A stretch of DNA of 64,000 nt. It comes from Lepisosteus oculatus. Its lineage: Eukaryota; Chordata; Actinopteri; Semionotiformes; Lepisosteidae. The translations under genes and the position numbers were made by a program. Within the stretch, counting starts at the first letter, position 1. Each line of letters starts with the position of its first letter. Location of the stretch: assembly GCF_040954835.1 (NCBI RefSeq), contig NC_090711.1:4595501-4659500 (forward strand), given 5' to 3'. Of the stretch, positions 47,261-61,600 are shown one piece after another. The notes under the pieces were generated by a model. That model was not told the DNA's origin. It did no database searches and worked only from the letters and a program-made list of their open reading frames with translations.

Positions 47261-49550
47261 CTGCACCACAAACAGAAAAACACATCACAACAAATCCAAC
47301 TCCTTTAAAACTTTTAATGTAGCAATACTCACTCCTGATCTAGAAGACCTGTAAGAACCCAGATCCCTCTTAAAACCCTCTTTAGCTAAAGACTAAAAAA
47401 CAGTTGGACTAATTAAGTACATACTGTATAGTAATTACCTCAATTAGGTCAGGAAGAGGAGCTCAGGTGATTTAAACACAATGACCCAAAGGATAATAGG
47501 TTTATTTGCTCTCTAAATAGTAAGACTACTTTTTTACAAGTCACTGAGTTTTCAATATAAAAGCGCACTATGTAGCAGGTAGCAGAGACATTTGAAGAGT
47601 TACAAAAAATCTGGAAAGAAAACAAATGCTAGTATATTTTCATTTCCCTCATTCCCATCTCAGTAAAATGCCCAAAGTTGTCTAGGTCTGTTTAGCAGCT
47701 GAGGGCATTTTACCAAGTAAACTGGTATGCAAAGTCCTTACTATGATTTAAAGGAAAAAGGCATTCGATTTAAATTACTAGAGACTAATACTTTCCCAAG
47801 ACCCCAAACCCTACACTTCAGCGTTCATCTCCAGTCTCCCATCACAACTGTCATCAAGTGCTATAGGAAATATGCAGGAAGAGAAGAGAGAAATAAAGAG
47901 AGTTTCAAGTATTTTTACATGAATTGGACGGAATTGGGTGAGATGAGTCGTTAGGTTTTCTCTTTTGCTTCTAAAACTAAATAAACTAAATAAAAGCACT
48001 CATGCTGACAGTACAAACACAGCAGGGTAGATGCTAAAACAGCTGTTCAAAGCAAATAATTTGGTTTCCCATTCTTCATTTTTAACTGAAGACTGTCCCA
48101 GGTGCGAGGGACTTTCCCTGGTATTGTTCATTGAAAGGCCAGATCTAGCAGACAGGTATAGGTAGCTGTTTTATCTTGCATAGACTTGAAACACTGTTTC
48201 TTAACAAGGAAGGGCTGTGCCCGTATTTATCACAATGCGAGCATATGGATGCATGTCTTCTTGTGTACCGTACATCACACAGTACCATAGTACTAAGAAA
48301 AAAAGCCTTCCCAATAAATAGTGCATACAGTGGAGGAACAAAATAATGTGATATATCATGTGATTCTGCCATGAGCAGTTTGCTGGATCTCTTTCATCAC
48401 ACACAACACAATCCTGTTGTGTTTTTATATACCACCTCTCTGGACTCCACAAACGCTATTACAATTGAACACATCAGAATAAAGAATGGATGGCCCCAGC
48501 AATCACATCATTTGCATCTGACATACGGTAGGGAGAGCGGCTAAACCAGCGCCCACTGGATCACAAGTGTTCAGGGAAATTCAGAAAGGATTCTTTACAA
48601 AAGGACTGAGGGGTCTTATTGACTCCCTCAGTACAGATATAAACAAGACTGTTTCAACCATCTTTCAAACAGCAGCAACCACAGCAGTCTGCATTGCCTT
48701 ACTCAAGCCTGAAACTTTCCCTATCAGGGCTAATACAAAGGGGTCGCACCCTCAACCCACAAGATCATATCATCGTTTTAAAGGATCTACTTAACACGTG
48801 TAGGTGAAAGAAAGTACCGATGCTTACTCCGTTAAAGGACTGTCGCCTTCTTAAATCTTTTTTTTTCATGCATGTAAAAAAATACTTACAATTTTGACTT
48901 TGACTTTTGAGATGCCGTGCAAATCTAATCTGAAATACTCATAATTTAAGTGGATGCAAAGCACTTTCACAAAATGAATAACCTGTACACCTTCTGATCA
49001 CATATTCCTCCTTAATTGGTCTTTGGATGAATGCAGTAATAACAAATTTGAAGTATCTGCTTGAAGTAAGGCATTGGAAAGAATTTATTTCATGCAATAC
49101 AAAGCTCTCCTGTACTGTACCAGTCTGTTTCACTGTTCCACAGGGGTTATTTTTAATTTGCTGAAAAGCTGTAGCCATCCTAGTTTCCAATTACACTTGG
49201 ACCAGCTGTCGTGAATAGAAGGGCACTATGTTAATACGCTGCAATATGAATTACAATAGGAGAACTATGCCACAAATTAAAACAAAAGCATTTGTTGGCT
49301 GATATCATGTTTTGCTTATTTAAATGGTATTACAAGACAGACAATGTAATACAAGAATGAAAGAATCAGTCATGCGCAGGCATACATAATGTCGTGTCAG
49401 CAATAAGCGCTAACAACAGTGAACAACAAGCTTTTTCTGACAATTTCAGATTCAGAACCGCTACTGGATCAACTTTTCACAAGCTAATTGAAATCAGGAC
49501 CTTCTTGAAGGGATATTACTTGTTTTAGAAAAGACCATAAAATCATTCAC

Positions 49551-49583
49551 CTTCTCCGCCAGAGAAGTGCAAATGGGAACTTT
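49551..49583 (-). CDS. rgs19: Candidate rgs19 upstream exon (33 bp)
   Basis: On the minus strand a strong acceptor (GGATTTTTTTCAG) precedes 33 bases, and GTGAATG follows as a donor. In phase with the next exon it reads KVPICTSLAEK and then continues YTGPVPAEREPPM. Human RGS19 as I recall begins MPTPHEAEKQITGPEEADRPP, so the AEK and TGP positions line up. The human start Met would then correspond to Val (GTT) here. The exon has no ATG, so it is either internal coding behind a further start exon, or 5' UTR with translation starting at 47224. Not firm. Confidence 0.45.
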
Positions 49584-52500
49584 CTGAAAAAAATCCAGAA
49601 ACAAAAGCTGTGTAAAGAATACTCTATAGCAAATAATCAAGAGTCTGCAATATTATAACAATGTTCCATTATTTATGCTACTGTAAAATAAAAAATCCCT
49701 TCTTTCCATTTAATCCTGAAATAAAACGTTGCTGCATTCCACAGACCTCAATAATATCTGTAACTGAACTTTGTGAATTTTTCAAATCTATAACCACCAT
49801 GGAAAACTTCCACGAATGGGCGGCTCAACACTATCAATGCTCTCAAACTCTCTATAAAAATAGCGTTGACTTGATTATGAAACACTTTCATGTTTTCACC
49901 ATGAAGAATTATATGCTGCCACTTCCCAGAAAATGATAATAGGAGCCTTCTCTTTATTCTTAGCAATGACTCGGGCCTCAGTGCAAGAAAACAGCAGGTA
50001 TTTCAGAACTGCAGAGGAGCCGCTCACAAGCACAGAGAACAATACTTTGCACAAGTACTGTGGGATCAAGACCTTAGTATGGTTTTAATGAAGTGATTTA
50101 TAAAGTTAGAGGAGCTGTTTTTTAATGTATAATGTACATATATTCTACACGTAACTCATCATGCTGACAATGATGACGGTTTCCTATAAACCATTTTCTT
50201 AAGGGTAGTTTGTACCACCTACAGCTTCCTGTTATTTTTTACTTTTTATATCCTGAATATCGTCTTGTTAATGTTTGCTTTATACTCTCAGAGGAGAAAA
50301 AGATAGCCCAAAAAATATCTCAAAGTCTTATCAAAGCTAACTTAAGGAAGTATACAGGGGAAGTTAAATGCCATCGCAGAAAGATCTGAATCCCATTGGT
50401 GTAGCACTGCCACACTTCCTCCTGCCACTTCCTCTCAATGGGCTTTAAGGAGTGGCTTCATGGTTCCAAAAGCTCTTATTTTTTCCCTCTTACAGAAACC
50501 TTCTAGTTATCAATAATCTAAAAAATAACAGAATAACATCAGGAGGGATGTACATTAAAAGTTGCTGAAAAGCTGTATCTAAAAACACTGAAGGTTTTTG
50601 GTGACACATACTGTATTTTTTTTACAGTGTAGGGCTGTAGTGAGCTTGATCTTGTGCATTAAGAGCTTCAGGGGACTATCTGTAAATCTAATATCCGTAG
50701 CAACCAGCAAAAAAAAATCCATATCTACAGTATATAAATAGCAAAATGAAGGCCGTATTATTGAGTTTATAGGCAATACACAACAGATTTTTTTTCATGT
50801 CAACAGTAGTGATTGTTCTTTTTCCTGGTACCTTTGCAGTTAAAAAAAATGGTTTTGTGACGTGTGCTAAAATGAATAATGCTGCAAAAGCATTGATCAA
50901 GTACAGTACTTTTTTCTCAAGGTAGATTTAGAATGAAAGGTCAACACATCAAGACAAATTTCTAAGTGTGCTGAGGATGTGAAGAAATGCTCAGATATGA
51001 AACATTATTCATTATATACTGTATACTGTATAGTAACTTTAATTTAAAGACTTAGCATCACATACAGTATACATTTGCATACATTTATGCAGATACAGAA
51101 AGAGATGAGATAACCATGAGGTGCAGCGTTATAACTTCCTGTCAGATAAAGTTTTTCAACTGCTTTGTTGTTCAAAAAGTTAATTTCTGCATTTTTTTCC
51201 AGCTGTTTTCTTTTTGGATTTTTTAAATTTAAGATTTTTAAGGTTATTCATAAAACTGTAAAGCACATACTGTACACCTCTTTTGGATTTTGGATTAGCT
51301 ATTAGCTGTCCAAGCATTGTCTAGATTGCTGAGCACTGTACTGTATACGAAGAGCAAGATCTGCCATGTTCAGTTCACAAGAATTTGAGGTCAAAGGGTA
51401 AGTGAGGGAGGGAGTGTGGTTACCCTGTTTGGCTGCAAAGCACTTACTTACTTACGTTTTAGAATTTGAAGAACACCAAATACACTTCACAAACAAAAAC
51501 TGCATGGACATTCATTACATAAAATGTATCACTGTGACATTCTAATGAAGGTCTTGATTAAAGCATCCTAAAAACAATGTACCACTGTTTTCCGAGGGTA
51601 TGAAATCCAAGAGTGTACTACAGCAGAATGAAATGCAATCAAATCTTTGCTTGTGTATTTTTTAAATATATTAATATACATCTTGCAGAGCAGAGTAAAT
51701 GCAAACTTCAAGATGATCATTTTTGCCATCTTGGTGCTGTAACTACTTATGGGCCTGGTCTGGTTCTTCTAATACATTATGGTTTTCCTCCCAGTCAGAG
51801 GCTGTACAGTATGGCCCCGCTTACTCTCAGCAGAACTGCAAAGGGGGCTTCCGAGAGAAGCACAGTCATTCTAAATTGCCGCTTTAATTTTTTACTATTA
51901 TACAATATATAATAAAATAATATCAGTATCACCTTTTTTCCCCAAACTGCCCTGTTTTCTCTGGGATTCTCTGTGAATAAAATTAACAGATATTATGTCC
52001 CCCAAAATACCACTCACCGATTTTATTTCAAGTACCATAGTATGAACGAGGGCTTTTAATCAGATCATGGGCTTTACTTAAAGGCCAAATGTCCTGTCAT
52101 CTTTCACTAAATCAATATCACAGTGTTCTGGGGAACTGCACTAACCCATCTTTTACTTTTTTGTGAAAGTAAATTTACATAAAAGGGGTCATTTGAAGAT
52201 AACATGTTCAATTAACACATTCTTTTTAATACACTAAATCAGGCTTTAGAATGAATCACAGACTACACGCTATAATCATAATTTATTACTAATAATCAGA
52301 GAAACGCATTTATAATTGTTTATAAATCTTGTTACAAATACATTAATGCATTTACACATAAGGATAAGGCTAATGATCATACAAATGATAAAACAGCTCA
52401 CACACATCCTGGGCAAGACACAAGCTACTGTATAGAAAAAAAGTTCATGTCTGTGCTGTGTGTGTTCATTTAAAAGCTAGACTACTTAGCGTTTCATAAA

Positions 52501-55500
52501 ATACCCTTCACAGACATGAAAAATAATGATCATGTCTTTTATGGCTTGCTGTGCAAACAAAACAGACTTTACGTTGTCAAAGAAGAGTTATTAGAAAGTC
52601 ATGAGCTCTAAATCTTTTTTATTATTGGTATTATTAAAAAAATAATTTTGGTACAGTAGCTAATGTTTTTATTAATTAAAAAAAACAGTGGTCCAAGAAT
52701 AATTCTAATATATAGGATTATATTATGTCCAGATAAATCACTTTTGATTCTTACAAATAACTCTCAGGAAATATTGTTTAGCAAAACAGGTTTCCAAAGT
52801 ACTTAGTTACCCCCTTAAGGAAGTCAGCATACTGTAGTATTATATACATTATACTGTAGCTCACAGTAAAGCAATACTTGAAAATACAACTATGTATAAG
52901 GGTAACTGTACAATGATCTGTATTATCTGTCCTACAGTGAATATTCTGCATCTTCAAAATACCTTCTGTAAATCTATGGAGTTACTTTTTGATCCTTCAT
53001 AAAACAGATTTGTACTTTCACTCAAGCTGAACAGATGCAGTGACCCTTCAGCTTTGTAGTGTAAGGCGGCTGGGGGTAAGGGATAGCTTTTAATCGTACA
53101 ATTTTCAAATCCTGTTTTCAGGCTTTAAACAGCCTGACCTTTCCAAGTTAAATAACATTTCTGTGAGTGTTATTTTTAGGCATCTGCAAATTGGCAGACT
53201 TTAAAGTGTCTATTTTTTTACATGGGGTCATTTAAAATATGAGTAGGCAGAATGCAATTATATCAAAGCAATTGGTGTTAATCACACAGTAACTGTAGAC
53301 TTTCTAGGCCACTGGAATGAGGAGCAATTTACCAAGATCCATCTTAGGGGTTCACTTTAAAGAAAGCATTCCTTAAGGAGATACTACAATCAGAAAATCT
53401 AATTCAATTTTAAGATCGGAAAATAAGGGTTAACTCCTAGCTTGCCAAGCAAGCAGACAGCCTCATTTGCCTTCTTTAGAGCTCTACTTGAGATTCACTT
53501 AGCAGATTTGCCCAAGATAAGGAGCACAGTCATTCATTCTGTCACTTTATTAACTAATGAAATGGACCTATACAGACACTATTAATACTAAGAGATATGT
53601 CCCAAAGTATTGATTTATGAACACCGTCACTTGTTCTCTTGAGAAGATCGCCAGGAAAAATGAATCGCTACTGACCAAAACAAGCCATTACGGTAACAAA
53701 TGATACATTAATACAATCTCTCCACCTCAAACGAAGGTGTTACTATTTGAAGCTGGTGTTTAAAAAATAAATCAACGCACTGTTTTTTTTTTCCGTTGAG
53801 TTTAAAAGTATGAACTGCATCCTTTTATTTGTTAGTTATTCATAAATGTTAATTCTTTAAAGGCTCAGCAGAACTGTACAAACCCTAAATTGCAAATCTT
53901 GATAAAATGTTGCAACAGAAAAGTATGGCAAAGAAAGGGAAGTGTGATTAAATGTGAAAAGTCAGCTTTCTTTCAAATGTCTCCACCCTAATGCATCACA
54001 GGAACTCCCCAATTCCTAAAGATTTCAAAGCTTTTTTTAGTCACTTCAGAAATAACACGATTACATCTTTGAATACAGCTTATTCACTATTTGTAACATA
54101 TTTGCAGAGTGTTTTTTTTTTACAAAAACAAACTAATTCTTTGGGAAATCAATTAGGACATAGTGGAACTCTCGCAAACATGAAAGCAAGATTTTCATTC
54201 TTACATTTTTTTTGCACACTCATTTACCAGAAGTAGAAAACCACTTCTTGCAGCTGCAGTTCCGCTTTCACGTCTCAGTTTCTGCCAGTTTGGAGAATAA
54301 AAATCCGGTTTTTATTCACACACTAATAACTTCATCATTAGTTCTTGCTGAATAAAAAAGTCATGGTCTTTTGAAAAAGCTGTAGTATTGTGTGAGATAT
54401 ACTACAATACCCAAAAACCAAAGAAATCAGCAATGCATATTTAATAAAATACTTCACTGCTGAACAGGTAATAACACACAGGTTCTATCAAGCAAGAGAA
54501 TAACATTTCAGTTATCAGAAGTAAATGCTTAGCTTTAGTCACTTGTGGTTCAGGAGAGGAAGGATTCTTCTAGGTCTCTTTAAAGCAGCATCACACGAGA
54601 AGCCATGAAATTTGTCCTACTAACACAATAGTGAACTGATATGTGTTGTTATGAGAGAATTCAGGAGCTACTACGTGTGTACAAAGGTCTCTAACATGGG
54701 CTAATATTTGTCAACATCACTGCATCAAAAAAGTCATTACCACATTTATAGTTATGAATATATTATGAATATCTAGGCAATTACAGTTGACTTAATGGAA
54801 TCTTTATGGCTAACTCATTCTATCCCCAAAACATAATTTAAATATCATGGTTTACTGTACATTTCAGTTTCCTCATTTGTTTTCATACCCCATTTTTTAT
54901 TTTTGCACTGATTGCAGTTTGAAACCAATTTATTTTTAAAAATATGCAAACAAATCACTCCCCAGATGTCTGTCAGTGGCCATCTGAAAAGGGAATCTGA
55001 AAGCATGTGTTAATCAGACACTGCAATCCGCTGTCAAGAGAGTGGATAGGGCATGTATATACTATAAACAAATGGATGACTAACTCACACTTAGTTTGTG
55101 TATCTTAATATTCTTCTCTTTATACAAGCAGATATAATGACCTTCATCTTATGTTTCAACTGCATGTTGATAAAATGAATACATTTGGTTATTCTGTTAA
55201 CCAGATTTCACAGCATCTACATAAAATATAAACACATCCTCTTATTTAAAGGTTGCATCTTTGATTGATAAGTCTGCATGTCGTGTAAAGGTTACACAAT
55301 AATTGAAATAAATTATGGCAGTTTACATTGACAGTGATCAGATTGAGGAAAAAATAAATCACCCCCTAACAGCTGAGCCAAGAATCAGGAAAGTAACACC
55401 ATTACAGGAGTTAGCAAGGAATTCTGTAGCCCTTCTGAAAAAAAAAACCTGCACAGTAGAACAGAAGTCTGGAAGCAGCATATAAATACTGGATAGAAGA

Positions 55501-55604
55501 AACTGGGGTGAATGTGATGCTGCTTGTTCCTCTTCAATCTTAAACCTGTCTTATCAATTTATTGGCATTCCTTAACAGACACCCATCTATTAAAATAATC
55601 ATTT

Positions 55605-55745
55605 GAGAATATTGCTGATCACAGGATTTCCTTAGGACTTTTCTTGAAGGATCCCAGGAAACTGACTTCTACAACGTGGCTGGGCAGCTTATTTCTACAC
55701 ATCCACAACCCTCAGCATCAGGTATTTGAAAGATAGGTACTGTAT
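55605..55745 (+). repeat. Dispersed fish repeat family A, fragment
   Basis: TGACTTCTACAACGTGGCTG followed by GGCAGCTTATTTCTACACAT and CCACAACCCTCAGC is the family A middle segment in order. Confidence 0.5.
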
Positions 55746-58672
55746 GCTAGAATATTTCCTCTTTCACCCTACAATATATGCAAGACTATTGTCAAATAAA
55801 ACTGTACTGTAGTAAAGCCACAAATATGATCACTTTGGCCTTGATTTTAAACTTGCTGTTGGAATGATGCAAATATTTACTGCATTTATAAAATGCACAT
55901 CTTTTTAACCATTTGTAGCCTTTTCATTTATTGAACATTATTTCACTTAAGTCGGGCTCCTACACATCATTTACACACTGTTGCACAAGGCACATGAAGT
56001 ATTGGAATTCTAGTAGTACAGTGTCCGTTTCAGGCTCTGATGGCTTCATACAGTATGAAGGTATCTGGAACAGTTTAAAAGCAAGCACCATCTTATATAG
56101 AAATGTGTGGAAAATTAAGAAGTCGAAACATTGTATTCAAGGATTGCCTTCACTCCAGAGAAATCTCAAAACTTGATTTCCAGTTTGCACGTAAGTCTTT
56201 GATAGGGCAAAATATACTATTTCTTAATATCTCTAATACTTTAAAGCAAACACACCCAACTGTTAATCAATACTAAACATCTCGAGTTTATTGAAATTGT
56301 AGTTACTTAAAACTAAACACCGATACCAAAGGACAATTTGCACTCTTCTTAAAACTTTTGACCCTTTAAAAAAATTACATTTGGACAATTCATGGAATGT
56401 TAATCAGACCAAAGGTACCGTACAGTATGTCCAGAAGTTACCATGTTTCATCCTGAAATTATAATGAAAATATAAATCAAAGAATCTTGACTAGAACCTT
56501 TGATTTTCTATGTATTTTATTAATAGGATCATTTTTTAGCCAGTGACATTTATCGCCTACTAACTGTAATATACAAAATCTTCATCATTGTGCTGCTCTA
56601 TTCTCCACATCTTTATAATCTATACAGGTAGTGCACCATACGCCGTTTTTCACAATGCTAATGAAGATCCAGTTTATTTGGCATAATCTCATAATTTTCA
56701 TTTAAATCCTGTATGAGGGATTCCTTCTAAGATAAACATACACACAGAATATCAGACAAGTACATTTTACAGAACTGCTCAGTTAAAACGCACAAATTAC
56801 AAGCTGTAATGAGCCTAATGTGTCAAAAACCCTTTTAATGGATAAAACAGGCTTTAATACAAATATCTGGCAGAGAATTTTCACACCTCAGATACGTACA
56901 GTATATATCTAACACAGAAAAAGCAATCATTAGATTGAATACTCAGGAACATTAAAAATACATGCTGTTTAGATATATCTTTACAAAATTTGTTTACAAA
57001 GAAAAATTTTTCACTGGCAATGTAATATTTAAGGCTTTCTTTTATTAAGAACAACAGATAACTTGCACTGTTTTACTGTATTAAGACAGACTAGAGCACA
57101 TGACTTAAAGCAGATACAACAATTGCATATGCATGAGTCTGCAGATTTCTAATTAAAATATACAAAACTGCTCTCTCTATATACGGTAGATTGAATTTGC
57201 TGTTTTAAAAGGCTGGGTCCTATTTACTCTACATGAGAGCCTTCTAAAAGCAAAGTGACCAAGTTTCTTGCACTTGTGGAATTTTATGCACAAATATTCA
57301 CCAAACATGGTCGTTTGGTGGCCTAGAATTAGTCATGCATTTTTAAAAAGTGAAGGCTGAGCTATAACCAGGCTTACAGGCACAGAGAAGACAAAAACTA
57401 TCCCTTCAACAAGAGGAAATGGAAAAGACAAACTGAAGGACTCATGTGACCCACAGAATAACGCACATGCACAAACACACTAAGAAAGAAGACTTTTTCT
57501 TTTCTTTGAGTATATCTACTGGATGCTACACATTTTTGTAGGGCATTGCAATTTATAATTACAGGTATATATAAATTCCAGTTGCTGTTTTTATTGCTAC
57601 ACAATAATCCTCAAACAGGAATTACAGGAATCACTACAAGAAAGTATTGAATGATAATACTGTGAAAACATAAAATATGGAATATACAGTAGGTACTGTA
57701 TTTGGATGCATATTCTGGAGGGAAAATCAACTTCTCTTTTTTAATGGAAGCCATCTAAAGCCAGAGGACTGTAGTTTTATAAATCAGAGAGTGTAAAAGC
57801 AAAGGTGAGAGCTGATGCTTGATGTTTGTCACAATCCAAGCAGGCTTTGTCCTGTCAAGGGAATTGCGACAATAAAATGCTCCCTGATACATGTTGCTTT
57901 AGTTTTGTGCTAAAAGTACATCATGTCTATTCTGGAGATTATAAGCACCCCATAGGTCCCGATTGTATAAAGGCTGTTATCTTCACCACGCTGTTGTCAA
58001 TCACACATAAAATCTAAAACCACAAGCAATGCAAAGCGCTGCTCTTTTACACAATATCAAACTGATGTAGAAATGAGAACAACTCACCACCTAGAAACTG
58101 GAAGGCACAGAAAGTATTCCACTAGCCTTACAATGTTCTTCTCCTCTCCTCTTTCAAGCCCAATCCAGATTCTGGGCACTAGTCAGATAATCATAGTAGA
58201 CCCAGCATGACTCCAAACCACCATAGTTTGTAAATCGCTTTTGACGCTGCTACCTTCGCTCAGAAACACAGCTTCGATAAAGATAAAGTTTTGAAAAGAA
58301 GAGCAAGGGGTGGACAGCGGAAGTTGACATGTTTTGAAATAGATGTTGTAACTTAAGTGGTTGGCAAAACGATTTCAGAAATACTGCTCACAAAATGAGT
58401 CAGCCCTGCCTATTTCTTTGCTAAAAAAAGGGTTAAAAAAATCACAATCGAATCCCTTACTTATTGATGAACACATTCCACAACTAAGAGATGCTCCACT
58501 GTGCAGTGGTGAATGTTTGAAAGGTTTTGAGACTAAAGCTATTATTAAAATGCCTACATTTCTATTAATCACATGGGTCTGTTGCAAATGATTGCAGGAA
58601 AGACCAACAGTCATGTCACCACTCACTACTGAAGCACTGCTGAGGAAAGGATATACAGCAAAACGCAACCCT

Positions 58673-58692
58673 CACCCACACCCACACCCACA
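58673..58692 (+). repeat. (CACCCA)n short array
   Basis: Three or so repeats of a six-base unit, CACCCA, in noncoding DNA. Confidence 0.7.
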
Positions 58693-60899
58693 TGTACGTT
58701 ACTCCAACAGAAAGGCCATGAATTAACGGAACACAACTGAACACTGAACACAAACACAACGTGACCGTTACAGTGCCACAAATGTAGAACTAACTACAAC
58801 AACAACAATAATAACAAAAGTCGTAGATTTTTTTTCCTTCAGCACCGTTATATTATGTTTACATATACATTAGATTGTTTATTTAGATTTTTTGCCTTGA
58901 TATTTTTTGTCTTTTTAAGATAAAACGATTTTACAGATTTTGTGGGATGGTCAGTTCTAGCAGAATCGGAGACAAACAACCCCTACAAAAGGAAATTTCT
59001 ATTTCCAGTTTTGGCTAAGAAGGAAAGCCACAGTTATTGCCACAAAAGGAGCCAAAAAGTCAGTGGCTGTGATCTTATAGCTGATAAACAGAACTATTTG
59101 TGCTTTAAAAAAAATCTTATATCTCAGTGTATGTACATAACCTCATATATTTGTATTATCATTTTTCTAAGCAAAACTGAAGAAAAAAAATTCCAACTCC
59201 ACACTAGGAAGAGTGAAACAGAGTAATGAAATTTTTCCCTTTGTGATAAGGTGCAAAAAGTTTTTTTTTTAAACTTAGCATTTCAAGTCTCAAAAAGGAC
59301 ATTTAAAAAACCTATTGTATTTTCCTATGGGATGCTTTGTGAACTTAATGCTTTTCTAACCAGTAATTTTTTTAAACTGGAAGGTCCAAAATAAACATCT
59401 ATGTAATTAATTAAAATGTATCCAATATTAGAATTAATGAATAAATTCCATAACAGCAGCTGTGTAAATTCCTATACCTATAATTATGTAAATTTTCCAT
59501 TTTGTGCATAGAATTTAGGGAACTGTTTCATTGGATCATTACAGTTCATGTACAGTGGAGATGAAGAACACAAAAAAGTGGACAATATTAATGTACTAAA
59601 CGTTGGGATGAAATATACAGTATTTATGTTTCAGAGATATAAAATTAAGTGGAAGTACTGCCTTATCATACAAAAAAAGAAAGTGCCAGCTAATATATCC
59701 AAGGATTGCACCCAACTTATTCTTTACTGAAAGAAACCAAGGTAATAACATTACTCTAGCTTCACAACTTTTGTGTAAACCACTGCTGACATTGTGAGAA
59801 TAGCTGTTTTTCAACCAGACAAGAAGCTAATGAAATAACACTAATGGACATTTTATCAAACAGACCACACTTAAGTTTTAAAATAACTTCAAATTCCAAT
59901 CTGACTTTATTTTACCTGCTGTAAGTATATTTTGAAAGATTACTCTCTGTTAAACGTAATGCTGGGTTTGCTGAAAAGCTATGTGTGAAAAAATGTGTGT
60001 GACTTAATTAAGTTAAAGAGAGATGGGAGTGATGACTGCTTAGGTGTATGATGCTAATGTTGCAGAACACGGTGCAGTTAAGCACACTCTGCGTTGCTTA
60101 AAACTCAAGACTCCACAAAATGCAACAGGAGACATTCTTCACATGATGTATTAACTTATAATAAAAATCCAAAGCATGTGGCTGTACACGCCTTTTGCCT
60201 TCTGAATTATGAAAGGTTTCAGTACTTTGCATCTATTCTTACGCGCAGAACATGATTTTAAAACACTAGACACTAATACCGAAGATTTCGACAAGCTCTC
60301 GAGTATTCTAGAAAAGTCAAAAAGCTAAAACTACAAGTTTATTTATAGAATTTTATTACCAAGTGGCTCTCTTGGTTTCTCTCCGTTTCTGTGTCTGAGA
60401 AAAATCTACCTTTGTTTTTCACCACAAATGAAAGTACGTACTCAAAACCTACTGACTTTATGGCCAATAAAAAATAATTTTAGCCTATGAGCATTCATTC
60501 TGGAATTAATATGGATATACATAGATTAAGTATGGAAACATTCAGATGTTCATTCGTACCTATGCTTGCAATACACTCTAGAATTATATTATAATTGTGT
60601 GCAACAACTCATTTTTAACAAGTTCTTGCTTAGAGAAACAAGCCAAGACATGAAAGCCTTAAAGAGCTGGGAGAATTTTCCTTTTGAAAAAAAAAGTTTT
60701 CTTTGCTTTCAGTTGAAAGTTTGACCCGCATTTCTGGAAAAACAAAATGCTTAAAAAAACTAAAACACTTCCAAAATTTTCACAAAGAAGGATATGTTAT
60801 ATTTAGTACTTTCTTTAAAACATAATAAGCCGTAATAAAAATAAAATATGGAAACTTTTCTGGTTCTGCAGTAAACTCTCAGTGATTCTGAGGTGAACA

Positions 60900-61095
60900 C
60901 AGGCCAGACAGAATGAAAGAGAAATGCGTTTCCAAGCCAACACAGACTGTGATTTGTTTGGGGGAGCACAGACAGCTCAATCTGAGAGCAGCCCCCTCCC
61001 CCTCTCCCCTCAGTCCCCACCACGTCTCTCCAGAGACCAAAGGAACTCTGATCAAGGGGGAAGGACAGAGGAGGCCACAAACAAATGTGACAAAG
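60900..61095. promoter_or_regulatory. GC-richer element upstream of rgs19, candidate enhancer
   Basis: About 190 bases stand out from AT-rich surroundings, with a pyrimidine run (CCCCCTCCCCCTCTCCCC) and open frames on both strands that match no known protein. There is no splice-site arrangement that makes it a coding exon. It could be a conserved regulatory element or a noncoding exon; nothing here decides. Confidence 0.25.
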
Positions 61096-61477
61096 GGGAA
61101 AAATTACAAGGACTATACATATATAGAAGTAACTGAAATTTAATTTAGTAAAGCAGTTGTACTAGGCAGAGAACTGTCTGATGACAGAAAAGGGGGCTCA
61201 AAATGTGTAGGCCAGTGTGCAGATATAGGTTAGTTGTTTTCTGTAACAGCACATAATAGAATTTAACTTGCAAAAAACAGATTGCTGTGCTATATAATGT
61301 GTCATCTGCAGGACAAAAGCAATGTCTTTCTAATATTACTTTTTTCCCCCTCCAAGTACTGCATATCCATACCTCAAGAAGGAAGTAAAAAAAGAAAACA
61401 TCCTAGTGAGTGTTCTAAAACCAATGCTACATTGTGTTTTATATTTTTATTTTAACTTGGTCTCTTAGTAAAAGTAA

Positions 61478-61600
61478 GGGTGCCACAGTGTAGTGGCTAA
61501 ACCGTTGGACTCACAGCAGACAGAACTGCTGCACACACTGCGGATGTACCTTGAGCAGCAGTGTGAAGGGTGGAATCCCTGTGGTGAACCAGTGTTTAAT
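61478..61600 (+). repeat. tRNA-derived SINE relic
   Basis: GGTGCCACAGTGTAGTGGCT and AAACCGTTGGACTCACAGC resemble a tRNA A-box head. They are followed by GGATGTACCTTGAGCAGC, a tail phrase that I recognise from fish SINEs. The B-box is hard to see. Confidence 0.45.

Noticed and set aside
46939-47283. Minus-strand frame of 114 codons overlapping the cysteine-string exon
   Set aside because: It is another frame of the same exon; the frame with CCFCWCCCCSCSW is the RGS19 one and splices correctly.
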